Shown piece by piece: positions 1 to 7,438 of a stretch of DNA of 36,219 nt. A program made the position numbers and the translations under genes. Where the stretch lies: IMG/VR virus record IMGVR_UViG_3300008110_000274, positions 1 to 36,219 of that record, one strand, 5' to 3'. Within the stretch, counting starts at the first letter, position 1; every line of letters starts with the position of its first letter. This DNA comes from a virus. Below the pieces are notes generated by a model that had not been told where the DNA came from, did not search any database, and worked only from the letters and a program-made list of their open reading frames with translations.

Positions 1-1152
1 TAAATCTAGTACACCACCAACAAGAGAAGAAAATAGTCCTTTAATTGCACCACCGATAGCACCAACTAAACCACCCTCTTCCCATCCTTTCATAGCACCT
101 TTGATTGTATCCCATACAGCCATAATTACCATAAGTGGAAATGCGATCTTTGACACAACTGCCGACACTGCACCAAATAGTTTACCGAACACTGATAGTT
201 TAGAACCCATCTCTGCAAAGAATCTTCCGATACCACCGAACCATTCAAACACTGCAGTAATACCACTGCGTATCATTCCAACAAACTTTGCGATTGGACC
301 ACTGGTTTCAGTCATTACTTTGAAACCTTCAATGATCGGTGTGATAAAGTTTGTGACTGCTGTTCTAATCGATGTGATTATTTTACCAATTGCAGAACCT
401 TCACCAAGAATACCTTTAAAGTAATCTATTGCACCCTTAAACACATTAGCGATATTACCAGCAAGATTACTGAATACATTACGCACTGAACCTACTGCAT
501 TTTTGAAAATATTTTTCATACTTTCAACAAGCAGTGTAAAAGTTACCTCGATGTTAAAAAGTATTTTTCGTAGAGAAGGAAACCATCTTGAAAGAAACAC
601 AACTGTTTTTTCAATAGCTAATCCGATACCTGTAACGAAGAATTTAACAGTCTTGACCCAAGCAGAAACCAACCCAGCAACAGTGCCAGCTGCGATTGCG
701 ATTGCAGAAAGAAGACCACCTAATCCAAACCCACCTTGTTCTTCTGTTTTTTGTGCTTTTATTTCTTTTGGTCTAGTATTTTCTTCAATTCGTTCGAGAA
801 GTTCCATCTGTTTGCTCAGAAGTCTGCTATACTCTAGCTCTGCTTCTTTACTAGCTGGTTTAACTTCTTTTGGAACTACATCTATCACACCACCATTCTT
901 TTCAGGTTTAACTTCTTTTGGAACTACATCTATCACACCACCATTCTTTTCAGGTAGTTGTTTTATAGTTGGTGAATCGATAACCTTTGCCTGACCATAC
1001 ATTGCTCCTGTTAAAGTATTAACACTTGAGGTTAACTCTTTAAGTGCCATAATAAGAGCAACGACGATTGGAGGTGCTTGTGTTGATCCACCGCCATCCG
1101 ATGACATCGGTACGATCGCATTTGATCTCTGTTGCTCTAATATTGCTTGCAT
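1..1152 (-). CDS. Tape-measure-like tail protein, partial (C-terminus beyond left edge)
   Basis: Reading the minus strand from the ATG at 1152 gives an open frame of 384 codons that reaches base 1 without a stop, so the protein is cut by the window edge. Residues 1-60 are a low-complexity start. Residues 67-98 are two identical 16-residue repeats (PEKNGGVIDVVPKEVK). About 100-130 is charged and probably coiled coil (LEYSRLLSKQMELLERIEEN). After that come long amphipathic and hydrophobic helices (FGLGGLLSAIAIAAGTVAGL, then IAFPLMVIMAVWDTIKGAMK) ending in a Gly-rich GWEEGGLVGAIGGAIKGL stretch. This composition, and the position after gp26 and a 60-aa gene, fit a tail-length tape measure (T4 gp29 role), but I cannot align it to gp29 by eye. 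Its start overlaps the upstream stop by one base (TAATG). It could instead be another hydrophobic virion protein. Confidence 0.7.
   Translation of the reverse strand, partial: MQAILEQQRSNAIVPMSSDGGGSTQAPPIVVALIMALKELTSSVNTLTGAMYGQAKVIDSPTIKQLPEKNGGVIDVVPKEVKPEKNGGVIDVVPKEVKPASKEAELEYSRLLSKQMELLERIEENTRPKEIKAQKTEEQGGFGLGGLLSAIAIAAGTVAGLVSAWVKTVKFFVTGIGLAIEKTVVFLSRWFPSLRKILFNIEVTFTLLVESMKNIFKNAVGSVRNVFSNLAGNIANVFKGAIDYFKGILGEGSAIGKIITSIRTAVTNFITPIIEGFKVMTETSGPIAKFVGMIRSGITAVFEWFGGIGRFFAEMGSKLSVFGKLFGAVSAVVSKIAFPLMVIMAVWDTIKGAMKGWEEGGLVGAIGGAIKGLFSSLVGGVLDL
857..955. repeat. 48-bp tandem direct repeat, two perfect copies
   Basis: Bases 857-904 are repeated exactly at 905-952, and the match continues for three more bases. 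The unit is 48 bp, so it keeps frame and encodes a duplicated 16-residue segment in the N-terminal part of the tape-measure-like protein. The absence of any mismatch suggests a recent duplication or active slippage. Confidence 0.95.
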
Positions 1153-1334
1153 TATCGTTTACTCTCTATTCTCTTTTTTTCTTCTTCTAGATACTGTATC
1201 AGCATGAAAACATAAATCTCACGCTCGAACGGAATCATTTCTTCTACTTCTGTTAGCGAATATTTATGATATTGCATCAGGGCAAAATTCATTTTGTAAT
1301 AATTTGACAAATTATCATGACAAAGGTTTATCAA
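1152..1334 (-). CDS. Small 60-aa protein between gp26 and the tape measure (possible gp51-like hub assembly factor)
   Basis: This is a short, mostly helical, acidic-to-charged protein with the core EVEEMIPFEREIYVFMLIQY followed by LEEEKKRIESKR. It overlaps gp26 by four bases upstream (ATGA) and the tape-measure-like gene by one base downstream (TAATG), so it is embedded in a coupled translation unit and is very likely real. In marine T4-like phages a small hub-assembly protein (called gp51) is often placed near gp26, and in other tailed phages the gene before the tape measure encodes a tail assembly chaperone. Both roles are inferences from position. No catalytic motif is visible. Confidence 0.6.
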   Translation of the reverse strand: MINLCHDNLSNYYKMNFALMQYHKYSLTEVEEMIPFEREIYVFMLIQYLEEEKKRIESKR

Positions 1335-2053
1335 AAAAAACTGTCCATGCCCTCCAACCTAACTTTATGCTTTTTGCTACAAACTGGACAGCCGTAGTCG
1401 ATATCATAAGTTAGTTTTGGCATAGTTTCAAAGAATTTTTGGATTTTCTGAAACTGATCGGTTGTTAAATTGTTGATAAACTCAAGTAATTCAGTTTTTG
1501 TCTGATCTTTAGCATGATAAACCTCATTGCCATCATAAATGTAGTCGATAGACTGAGAAATAATGTTAAAAACTGATTCTGTATCTGATTCTTTAAGGTT
1601 TTGAAACTTTTTAAGGATATCTACAGAAGGATATTTCATAACTACACCAACATCACCCCATAGATTGATGTTTTTCTCGTGTCCTTCTTTAGATTGCACT
1701 TTAATATCAGTCAAATTCACTGATACTTTAACTTTTGCCTCTTTATTTCTTTCTCCGTGATCCTCATCACATGAGAGAATTAGTTCTACAGTTTCGCCAA
1801 CAGATTTTGATCTTAGTTGAGTGAAAATGTACTCCAAATCAAACATCGCAAGACTGCTGACATCAATTGTGTCTGTTATGCATGATGTTATAACAGTTTT
1901 TAATGTCTCAACCATCACCTTTTCATCTTCGCTTTGCTGAGCAAGCATTAATGCTTTCTGATCTTTAACCAGAAATGGGCGATAGTTGACAGTTTTATTT
2001 AACGATGGAACAACCAGACTGTAGACTGGTGTACTATTTGATGGTAATGCCAT
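1331..2053 (-). CDS. 26: Baseplate hub protein, T4 gp26 family
   Basis: 240 aa, close to the 208 aa of T4 gp26. The N-terminus (PSLNKTVNYRPFLVKDQKAL, then a helix with ESEDEK-like charges and TVITSC) is the pattern I associate with the T4_baseplate family (gp26), which helps assemble the central hub. The C-terminus contains a CxxC pair (C222, C225) in GCPVCSKKHK and ends in a double phenylalanine, which looks like half of a metal-binding knuckle. The gene starts two bases after the gp16 stop and overlaps the next small gene by four bases. The product would act in the virion baseplate and not in metabolism. Confidence 0.75.
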   Translation of the reverse strand: MALPSNSTPVYSLVVPSLNKTVNYRPFLVKDQKALMLAQQSEDEKVMVETLKTVITSCITDTIDVSSLAMFDLEYIFTQLRSKSVGETVELILSCDEDHGERNKEAKVKVSVNLTDIKVQSKEGHEKNINLWGDVGVVMKYPSVDILKKFQNLKESDTESVFNIISQSIDYIYDGNEVYHAKDQTKTELLEFINNLTTDQFQKIQKFFETMPKLTYDIDYGCPVCSKKHKVRLEGMDSFF

Positions 2054-2055
2054 TA

Positions 2056-2469
2056 CTATTCTCCTTTAGTCATATTCTTGATAAGTTTATTCAACTCAGT
2101 TGTGCTACCAACAAAGATAGCATTGTTTGTTACCTGTTTTGTCTTTTCAGACTTAGTTGGTTCATCTAGTTTCTGTTTTTGTTGATGTAAATCTAGTAGC
2201 TGCTGATTGATATCGGCTAACTGCTTCATTAAATTACCAACAACTTCAAATGCACGAGGATGTTCTGATTGTTGAGCAACCTCTATTGCTTTGTTAAGTG
2301 CTTCTTGTCCCTGTGTTAAAATAGATCTAAGATTATTACGAGAAACCTCATAGTCGTCTTCAATCTTTTCATTGGCTGGTTTTATAACTTCGCCATCTTG
2401 TGTTATCAATTCAGTTTTGCCTATTGGTGTTACGCCAAATTCAGCAGATAATGCCTCATCAATCTTCAT
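2056..2469 (-). CDS. 16: Terminase small subunit, T4 gp16 family
   Basis: 137 aa, somewhat shorter than T4 gp16 (164 aa). gp16 regulates the gp17 packaging motor and recognises or bridges concatemeric DNA. The pattern seen is DDYEVSRNNLRSILTQGQEA, then AIEVAQQSEHPRAFEVVGNL and a heptad-like QQLLDLHQQKQKL, which is the central coiled-coil region typical of the family (PRA-E motif at about residues 72-76). It lies between a membrane protein and gp26 on the minus strand. No gp17 large subunit is in the window, so the usual 16-17 pair of T4 is not kept here. Confidence 0.85.
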   Translation of the reverse strand: MKIDEALSAEFGVTPIGKTELITQDGEVIKPANEKIEDDYEVSRNNLRSILTQGQEALNKAIEVAQQSEHPRAFEVVGNLMKQLADINQQLLDLHQQKQKLDEPTKSEKTKQVTNNAIFVGSTTELNKLIKNMTKGE

Positions 2470-2470
2470 A

Positions 2471-2797
2471 TTATTCTTTCGCCTTATTTACATACTTATC
2501 AAAAATAGCGTTGGCTACCCAAACACCCATATAGCCCATAAAGTACCATTCTGGAAATGTAGTTGGATTGCTAACGATCAGATAGATAAAACCCCATGTG
2601 GAAATGACCCATGCTCCGAAGCGAGTGAATTTCTTTTCATCTAACTTTCCATCTTTACTCACTAAGTCTTTTATATCAAACGAGTCTTCTGGATTGCGAT
2701 GCATTGCAATCATTGTTAAAAGAATGATAAAAAGAAGCACCCCAAGCAGTAATGCTAGGGTTGTTTTAATGGTAAGTAATGCTAGTATCTCAGTCAT
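2471..2797 (-). CDS. Small membrane protein of unknown role (holin candidate)
   Basis: 108 aa. Residues 5-30 form a strong hydrophobic helix (TLALLLGVLLFIILLTMIAM). A polar middle part follows (EDSFDIKDLVSKDGKLDEKK), then a second hydrophobic segment at about 63-80 (WVISTWGFIYLIV) and a weaker one at about 86-100. The start overlaps the upstream stop by one base (TAATG at 2797), which supports its expression with the structural genes. Two or three membrane segments in a short phage protein make a holin possible, but no endolysin or spanin gene is adjacent. A role in the inner membrane during infection is an inference only. Confidence 0.6.
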   Translation of the reverse strand: MTEILALLTIKTTLALLLGVLLFIILLTMIAMHRNPEDSFDIKDLVSKDGKLDEKKFTRFGAWVISTWGFIYLIVSNPTTFPEWYFMGYMGVWVANAIFDKYVNKAKE

Positions 2798-3486
2798 TAG
2801 AATCTTACAAGTCCAGGTAATTGACTAATACCGTATGTCATTCCATTACCAGTCATAGTATTGCTAGCAAACCCTGCTGCTGCAGTATTTAAATTTCTTT
2901 GGAAGTTATCGTAATTGTCAGTATACTCATTATACCAAACATCAGGAATTTGTTCTTCCGTATCAAGAACATCAATCGCAGTAGAAGTCCAGTATTTGTA
3001 TTGCATAGTTACATTTAATTTCATTAGCTCTTTACTGGAGTTATCTAACTGGATAGCAGAAATAGTTTTTGGATAGCACTCATAAAGAGATATTTCATAA
3101 CGTGTTCTATCGAGCACATCTTGAACTTCGATAAGCATATCACAAACATATTTGTTATAATAGTTAAATGCTCTCGTTTCTGGATTTTGAATAACATTTA
3201 CCCAGTTGTCAAATAATGTCTTTACTTGTAAGCTGGCATCTACGTAAAATGTTAGATTGATCGCTTCATATAATCTCTCATATGGGATCTCACGAAACTC
3301 TCCATAAGATCTATTTTGAACTGTTGAATAGTTAACACCTGGAATTTGAACTGAATCGCAGAATAGTAAAACATTGTCTAAAGTTGCAGGAGATACTCCA
3401 GCTGGTGGATTAAATAAAACTGCAAATCGATTGGATCTAGCCAACGACTCAGTTTTAACTTGTGCTATAAATCTTTCGATCGACAT
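2797..3486 (-). CDS. Tail-tube-fold protein, probably gp54-type baseplate tube initiator
   Basis: 229 aa. The layout matches the T4 gp19/gp54 tube family: an N-terminal segment with LARSNRFAVLFNPP, a strand near CDSVQIPGVN, the GEFREIPYERLYEAINLTFY region, a middle with LFDNWVNVIQNPETR, and a C-terminal half with YECYPKTISAIQLDNSS leading into LNVTMQYKYWTS. Such proteins stack as hexameric rings that form or nucleate the tail tube. Its place among hub and completion genes, opposite gp48, favours the gp54 initiator over the main tube protein gp19. The main tube protein cannot be excluded, because gp18 and the usual gp19 neighbours are not in the window. One-base overlaps join it to both neighbours. 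Confidence 0.7.
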   Translation of the reverse strand: MSIERFIAQVKTESLARSNRFAVLFNPPAGVSPATLDNVLLFCDSVQIPGVNYSTVQNRSYGEFREIPYERLYEAINLTFYVDASLQVKTLFDNWVNVIQNPETRAFNYYNKYVCDMLIEVQDVLDRTRYEISLYECYPKTISAIQLDNSSKELMKLNVTMQYKYWTSTAIDVLDTEEQIPDVWYNEYTDNYDNFQRNLNTAAAGFASNTMTGNGMTYGISQLPGLVRF

Positions 3487-4088
3487 TATTGTTTCCTAAT
3501 AATTCTTTTTGAATCTGCCCACACTTCTTGTTTTGATGCTCCAACAAATCGTTCGACTGGCAGTAGCATAGCTGTCGCCCAGTCGTTTGCATTAACTCTT
3601 CTAAACTGACTTCTAACATGAGGCATAAGATATTGTTTTATACAAGGTTTAGCTGCATTGTATCTAGACACTCCATCAATAACTGCCCACGAATACTTTA
3701 GTCGAGTTGTCTCATCTAATCTATTGTTGTTCTTAAAAACCAACAACGAGTCAAGCAATCCTATACGAAGATTATATGGTAAATAATGCATATTTAAACC
3801 GATAAAACCATCTTGTGTTTTTCTGTATGGAAAAACAAGAGGGAATCTGTCGTAGTAAGGCAATGTTTCTTTTAACTTTGGATCATATATGTACATGTAC
3901 AAATGTCCAGGCATAATCGTGGTCGTTAATTGATCCGTATTACCTGATATTACTTTCTGAGGTGTGAGATTTTCCCTCGCAAGCATTTGCACCTGACGAT
4001 CGAACCAAGAACGAGATTTCTTAATCGCTGTGTTAAGATCGTACTTGTTTCTTTCGAAAACGTCTTTAATAGTTGGTTGTTTAGCCAT
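3486..4088 (-). CDS. Conserved T4-like virion or packaging protein beside gp4 (gp2 position)
   Basis: 200 aa, basic, no membrane segment. It has a helical N-terminus (SRSWFDRQVQMLARENLTPQ), then a compact domain with PGHLYMYIYDPKLKETLPYY, DRFPLVFPY and GFIGLNMHYLPYNLRIGLLD, and a C-terminus with PVERFVGASKQEVWADSKRI. I have an impression of this pattern from marine T4-like phages but cannot assign it firmly. In T4, gene 2 (DNA end protector) lies directly beside gene 4 and gene 53, as this gene does, so gp2 is a positional guess. It could also be a neck or baseplate protein. It ends at the TAATG that starts the gp54-like gene. Confidence 0.65.
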   Translation of the reverse strand: MAKQPTIKDVFERNKYDLNTAIKKSRSWFDRQVQMLARENLTPQKVISGNTDQLTTTIMPGHLYMYIYDPKLKETLPYYDRFPLVFPYRKTQDGFIGLNMHYLPYNLRIGLLDSLLVFKNNNRLDETTRLKYSWAVIDGVSRYNAAKPCIKQYLMPHVRSQFRRVNANDWATAMLLPVERFVGASKQEVWADSKRIIRKQ

Positions 4089-4093
4089 ATTAA

Positions 4094-4525
4094 TTATTTA
4101 GGGGACAAGCCTAGCTCTTTTTCCGTGATAATTTTAAATTCCCAGTTACGATCTTTACAGTAGTTTTTTGCAGCTTCCCACTTAGCTTGATTCTTGATAA
4201 ATAAGAGAGATTCTGTTAGATACCTTTGAGTTTGTCTTCCAGGATACACTGGTGGTAGAGTTTGTTTTGCAGGTTTAACCTCAACAAGAAACGTCTTCCC
4301 TTCCTTTATCGTAATTTTAAAGTCTACGAAATACCGATGGATTTTACCGTCGGTTGGGCATCTGTAAGGTATAATTGTTTCTTCTGAACTCCACCTTACT
4401 ATGGATGGGTTTTTATCACACCAGTTGGCGAACATAGTTTCCCATGAAGACCTCATGATAATGTTTGTGGGGTCTCCGCTATACTTTTCTGGGAAGATTG
4501 GTTTAAATAACCTTTTATGGTACAT
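4094..4525 (-). CDS. 4: Head completion protein gp4 with nuclease-like fold
   Basis: 143 aa, the normal size for T4 gp4 (gp50), which is needed to finish DNA-filled heads before tail joining. The sequence shows a TnsA-like PD-(D/E)XK arrangement: E29 in SSWETMFANW, D68 in RYFVDFKI, and E82-x-K84 in FLVEVKP, with a conserved RSSWE and W-rich helix before it. The active-site-like residues appear intact. It is the first gene of the minus-strand run and starts 43 bp from the divergent gp48 gene. A CCTAAATA box lies on its strand about 28 bases upstream of the start. Confidence 0.85.
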   Translation of the reverse strand: MYHKRLFKPIFPEKYSGDPTNIIMRSSWETMFANWCDKNPSIVRWSSEETIIPYRCPTDGKIHRYFVDFKITIKEGKTFLVEVKPAKQTLPPVYPGRQTQRYLTESLLFIKNQAKWEAAKNYCKDRNWEFKIITEKELGLSPK

Positions 4526-4527
4526 CG

Positions 4528-4535
4528 CCTAAATA
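4528..4535 (+). promoter_or_regulatory. Candidate late promoter box for gp48 operon (CCTAAATA)
   Basis: CCTAAATA on the plus strand lies 33 bases upstream of the gp48 ATG in the only divergent gap of the window. It resembles the T4-type late box TATAAATA, with two mismatches in the first positions. A mirror copy sits on the other strand. The position is right for a sigma-gp55-type promoter, but this is inferred from sequence and place only. Confidence 0.4.
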
Positions 4536-4553
4536 ATATGTTAGATTTCCTAA

Positions 4554-4561
4554 TATTTAGG
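4554..4561 (-). promoter_or_regulatory. Candidate late promoter box for gp4 operon (CCTAAATA, minus strand)
   Basis: The complement of 4554-4561 is CCTAAATA, 28 bases upstream of the gp4 start. It is the same octamer as at 4528-4535 in inverted orientation. It also forms part of a short palindrome, CCTAATATTTAGG (4549-4561), which might alternatively be a protein-binding site. Confidence 0.4.
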
Positions 4562-4568
4562 GGTAGGC

Positions 4569-5663
4569 ATGCCAAGTATAGATAGACAGATAGAAAAAGC
4601 TGATCAAGCATCCAAGCTGGATCGCAGTTTTAAATCAGACAAGTATAAAATAGAACAACATATGTATCCCTTCGATTTGATGGGTGAGGGATCAAATTAC
4701 ACCGCAAATCAATATGGTGGAAATTATGTAATCTTCTATATCAACGTCGCTGTAGATTCAAAACTTTTAGACAAGTCTAGGGGCAAAGCAGAAGAAATCA
4801 CAGACGATGTTTCTTTCACAAGAGATCGTGGTCCACTCTTAGCAGAAAATCTATCTAAAACAGGATTAGTTACTGGCGCAGTCGCAGGAACTGCTATTAA
4901 AGGTTTAATCGCAGGTGGCTTTGCTGGTGGTAAAGCATTAACTGGTGCTGCAGTTGCAGCTGCTCCAGGTGCTATCGCTTTTACTGCTGCAGCTAATATT
5001 GCAGCATCAACAACTCGTGCACAAAAGCGACTAAAAACTGCGATTGCTTTGCATGTACCAAATCAGTTAAACATTCGTTATGGTCTTCAGTGGGGTGAGG
5101 AAGAAACAGCCACTGCCATGATGGCACCAATTCTTGGTGAAGCTGCACTAAAAGCACTTGATCAAAAGAATATAGACAACCTTGCTGCGCCAGCAAAAGC
5201 AGCTGTTGCGAATCTAGGTTTAACATCTGGACCAAATGCTGGTGCAGTTTCAGCTGCAACTGGTCTTGCAGCTAACCCACGTAAAGAACAAGTTTTTAAG
5301 GGTGTTGATTTTAGAACATTCCAGTTTGATTATCAATTCTTCCCACGTGATCCTAAAGAAGCAGAAAATGTATTGAACATTATCAAAGCATTTAAACTTC
5401 ATATGCATCCAGAGTTTAAAGACGCTAATAAATTCTTATACATCTATCCATCTGAATTTGATATTTCTTACTATACAAATGGTAAAGAAAACACAAATTT
5501 ACATCGCCATACTTCTTGCGTGTTAACAGAATTGAACGTAAACTATACACCAAATGCTGCATTTACTACTTTTGAGAATGGTATGCCTACTCAAATAAAC
5601 GTAACAATGAGTTTCCGTGAACTTTCACTCATGGATAAAGATAAGATTGTGGAAGGACTATAA
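4569..5663 (+). CDS. 48: Baseplate tail-tube cap protein gp48
   Basis: 364 aa, the same length as T4 gp48. The C-terminal half carries the family pattern: FRTFQFDYQFFPRDPKEAEN, IIKAFKLHMHPEF, LYIYPSEFDISYYTNG, a SCVLTELNVNYTPNAAF strand, and PTQINVTMSFRELSLMDK at the end. The product caps the hub and starts the tail tube with gp54. Residues about 95-150 form an unusual Ala/Gly-rich hydrophobic stretch (TGAVAGTAIKGLIAGGFAGG onward). It probably packs as helices inside the baseplate, though it could be mistaken for membrane segments. The start has a purine-rich leader (TAGGGGTAGGC). The gp53 start follows after an extra TAA. Confidence 0.85.
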   Translation: MPSIDRQIEKADQASKLDRSFKSDKYKIEQHMYPFDLMGEGSNYTANQYGGNYVIFYINVAVDSKLLDKSRGKAEEITDDVSFTRDRGPLLAENLSKTGLVTGAVAGTAIKGLIAGGFAGGKALTGAAVAAAPGAIAFTAAANIAASTTRAQKRLKTAIALHVPNQLNIRYGLQWGEEETATAMMAPILGEAALKALDQKNIDNLAAPAKAAVANLGLTSGPNAGAVSAATGLAANPRKEQVFKGVDFRTFQFDYQFFPRDPKEAENVLNIIKAFKLHMHPEFKDANKFLYIYPSEFDISYYTNGKENTNLHRHTSCVLTELNVNYTPNAAFTTFENGMPTQINVTMSFRELSLMDKDKIVEGL

Positions 5664-5666
5664 TAA

Positions 5667-6161
5667 ATGTATTTCGAAGACTTTCCAAGATTTGTTTATG
5701 ACTTTGAAATTGGTGGCGAGAGAAAGGTTATTCTAATAACCGACATAACACGAAATGTTCGTTTTCGTGCAGAGTTGCTATCAAACATCTCTTTGTGGGA
5801 TGAGTATGATATTGTAGACGATGAAACTCCAGAGATTATAGCTGAGAAGTTATATGGCAACTCTAATTATCATTGGATAATTATGCTATTAAATGAACGA
5901 TTTGATTACATAGCAGATTTCCCACTATCATATCCTAAACTTTTAAAATATGTAGAAGACAAATATGGTTCAGCCAATATAAATTCTACACATCACTATG
6001 AAGACGCAAAAGGATTTGTTGTCAACTACGATAAACCAGGAGCAACTTCTGTTAGTAATCTACAGTATGAAGATAGATTAAATGAAAGTAAACGCAGAAT
6101 TAAAGTCATAACACCAGAAATGGTAGATAGAGTTATTCAACAGTTTGGTGAATTGTTATAA
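5667..6161 (+). CDS. 53: Baseplate wedge protein gp53
   Basis: 164 aa, slightly shorter than T4 gp53 (196 aa). The diagnostic part is residues 54-76, TPEIIAEKLYGNSNYHWIIM followed by LLN, the LysM-like segment by which gp53 joins adjacent wedges around the hub. The N-terminus (FPRFVYDF) and the segment NISLWDEYDIVDDETPE also fit. It starts three bases after gp48, and its stop overlaps the gp27 start by one base (TAATG at 6161). Confidence 0.85.
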   Translation: MYFEDFPRFVYDFEIGGERKVILITDITRNVRFRAELLSNISLWDEYDIVDDETPEIIAEKLYGNSNYHWIIMLLNERFDYIADFPLSYPKLLKYVEDKYGSANINSTHHYEDAKGFVVNYDKPGATSVSNLQYEDRLNESKRRIKVITPEMVDRVIQQFGELL

Positions 6162-7438
6162 TGCAAACCTCTCAAGTTTTAAGAGTTGCTGGTGACGTAA
6201 ATATTGAAAAGGTACAGGTGGTAACACCGAATGGACTTTTTCAGGATATCACCAACCAAGTAATAGCGATACAAGTTTTTGAAGACTTGTTTTCGCCATT
6301 TATTACTGGCACGTTAGTTGTAAAAGATACATTAGATTTAATCAATTTGTTTCCATTTGTTGGTGAAGAGTTTGTTGAGATGAAAATTTCAACACCATCT
6401 TTAAAAGTTCCAATTGAAGGTAAGTTTTATATTTTTAAGATGACCAATCGTGAGATGGTTGGTGATCGTACAGTAGTTTATGAACTACACTTTATCACTC
6501 AAGAAGCATTGATAGATCTAAACAAGCGACTAAGTAAAACCTTTTCTGGTAAGTGTTCTGATATTGCAAATACTTTGATGACGGATAAGACTGTTGGTCT
6601 ACAACTGTCAAGAAAATTAAATGTAGAAGAATCTAAAAACAATACAAAGTTTGTATCCAATTTTTGGACTCCAGTTAGATGTTTAAACTACATTGCGAAT
6701 ACTGCAGTAAATAAAAATGGTTCACCATCGTATGTATTTTTTGAGAACAGAGCAGGGTTTAACTTTGTATCACTAGAAACTCTGTATACCAATAATGACG
6801 TGATGGAAGAATTTGTTTTTGATAACTATCAGCGTGACGATCTCGCTGGTGGTGGCTCAGCGAGAAATGTTCCAGAAGATTTTCGTCGTGTGAAAGAAAT
6901 ACATATTCCAACAGCGTTTGACTATATGGATCGTATTCGTTCTGGATTGTATGGATCTAAACAGTACAGTTATGATTTAACAACAAAACGATTTGGTAGT
7001 AAAAACTTTGATATGTTACAAAGTTTCCAAACAGACAAACACTTGAACCCATATGCAATGGCTGCAAAGACTGTTATCTATCGATACGCTTCTGTGATAA
7101 CTACCATGCCAAAATATCATGGTAACTTTAGTGGTGCGGGCGATGTAACAAACTCTAATTTTATTCAGAAACGTGTTTCATTAATGAAACAGGCAGATGC
7201 AAGTAAAATACAAATTCTAGTTGCAGGAAGAACAGATTATACAGTGGGGCAAAAGATAATCTTAAATCTAAACAGAATGGAACCATTCCAAAGTAATGAC
7301 ACAGACACTCTTGATAAAATTTTCTCAGGTGCTTATATCGTTGGCGCAATAAATCATTATATTGATAGAGAAAAACATGAGTGTACTATGGAAGTATTTA
7401 AAGAATCGTTATTAAAAGATCTTGATGGGAAGAAATAA
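6161..7438 (+). CDS. 27: Baseplate hub protein gp27-like
   Basis: 425 aa against 391 aa in T4. gp27 forms the trimeric ring that holds the gp5 spike and resembles other phage hub proteins. Seen here: an N-terminal barrel start (VNIEKVQVVTPNGLFQDITN, then FEDLFSPFITGTLVVKDTLD), a second barrel region (VEMKISTPSLKVPIEGKFYI), and the helical and barrel part with FVSNFWTPVRCLNYIANTAV and SYVFFENRAGFNF. The C-terminus has the domain ending ILVAGRTDYTVGQKIILNLN and INHYIDREKHECTMEVFKES, common to hub proteins of this fold. Its stop codon directly abuts the gp5 ATG, consistent with stoichiometric gp27-gp5 production. Confidence 0.85.
   Translation: MQTSQVLRVAGDVNIEKVQVVTPNGLFQDITNQVIAIQVFEDLFSPFITGTLVVKDTLDLINLFPFVGEEFVEMKISTPSLKVPIEGKFYIFKMTNREMVGDRTVVYELHFITQEALIDLNKRLSKTFSGKCSDIANTLMTDKTVGLQLSRKLNVEESKNNTKFVSNFWTPVRCLNYIANTAVNKNGSPSYVFFENRAGFNFVSLETLYTNNDVMEEFVFDNYQRDDLAGGGSARNVPEDFRRVKEIHIPTAFDYMDRIRSGLYGSKQYSYDLTTKRFGSKNFDMLQSFQTDKHLNPYAMAAKTVIYRYASVITTMPKYHGNFSGAGDVTNSNFIQKRVSLMKQADASKIQILVAGRTDYTVGQKIILNLNRMEPFQSNDTDTLDKIFSGAYIVGAINHYIDREKHECTMEVFKESLLKDLDGKK

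Noticed and set aside
101-994. Two plus-strand open frames (107 and 163 aa) at the left edge
   Set aside because: They lie antisense to the tape-measure-like gene, are low-complexity Pro/Ile/Ser-rich, and the second simply mirrors the 48-bp repeat. No ribosome sites are seen.
4095-4102. CCTAAATA on the minus strand before the 200-aa gene (and a similar one at 11063 before gp25)
   Set aside because: These lie only about six bases from the ATG, too close for a promoter with a leader, and they overlap or adjoin stop codons of the upstream genes. Probably chance.
4850-5030. Membrane segments in gp48
   Set aside because: The Ala/Gly-rich stretch is hydrophobic, but the protein is a cytoplasmically assembled virion part with a clear gp48 C-terminus. 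Packing helices are more likely.
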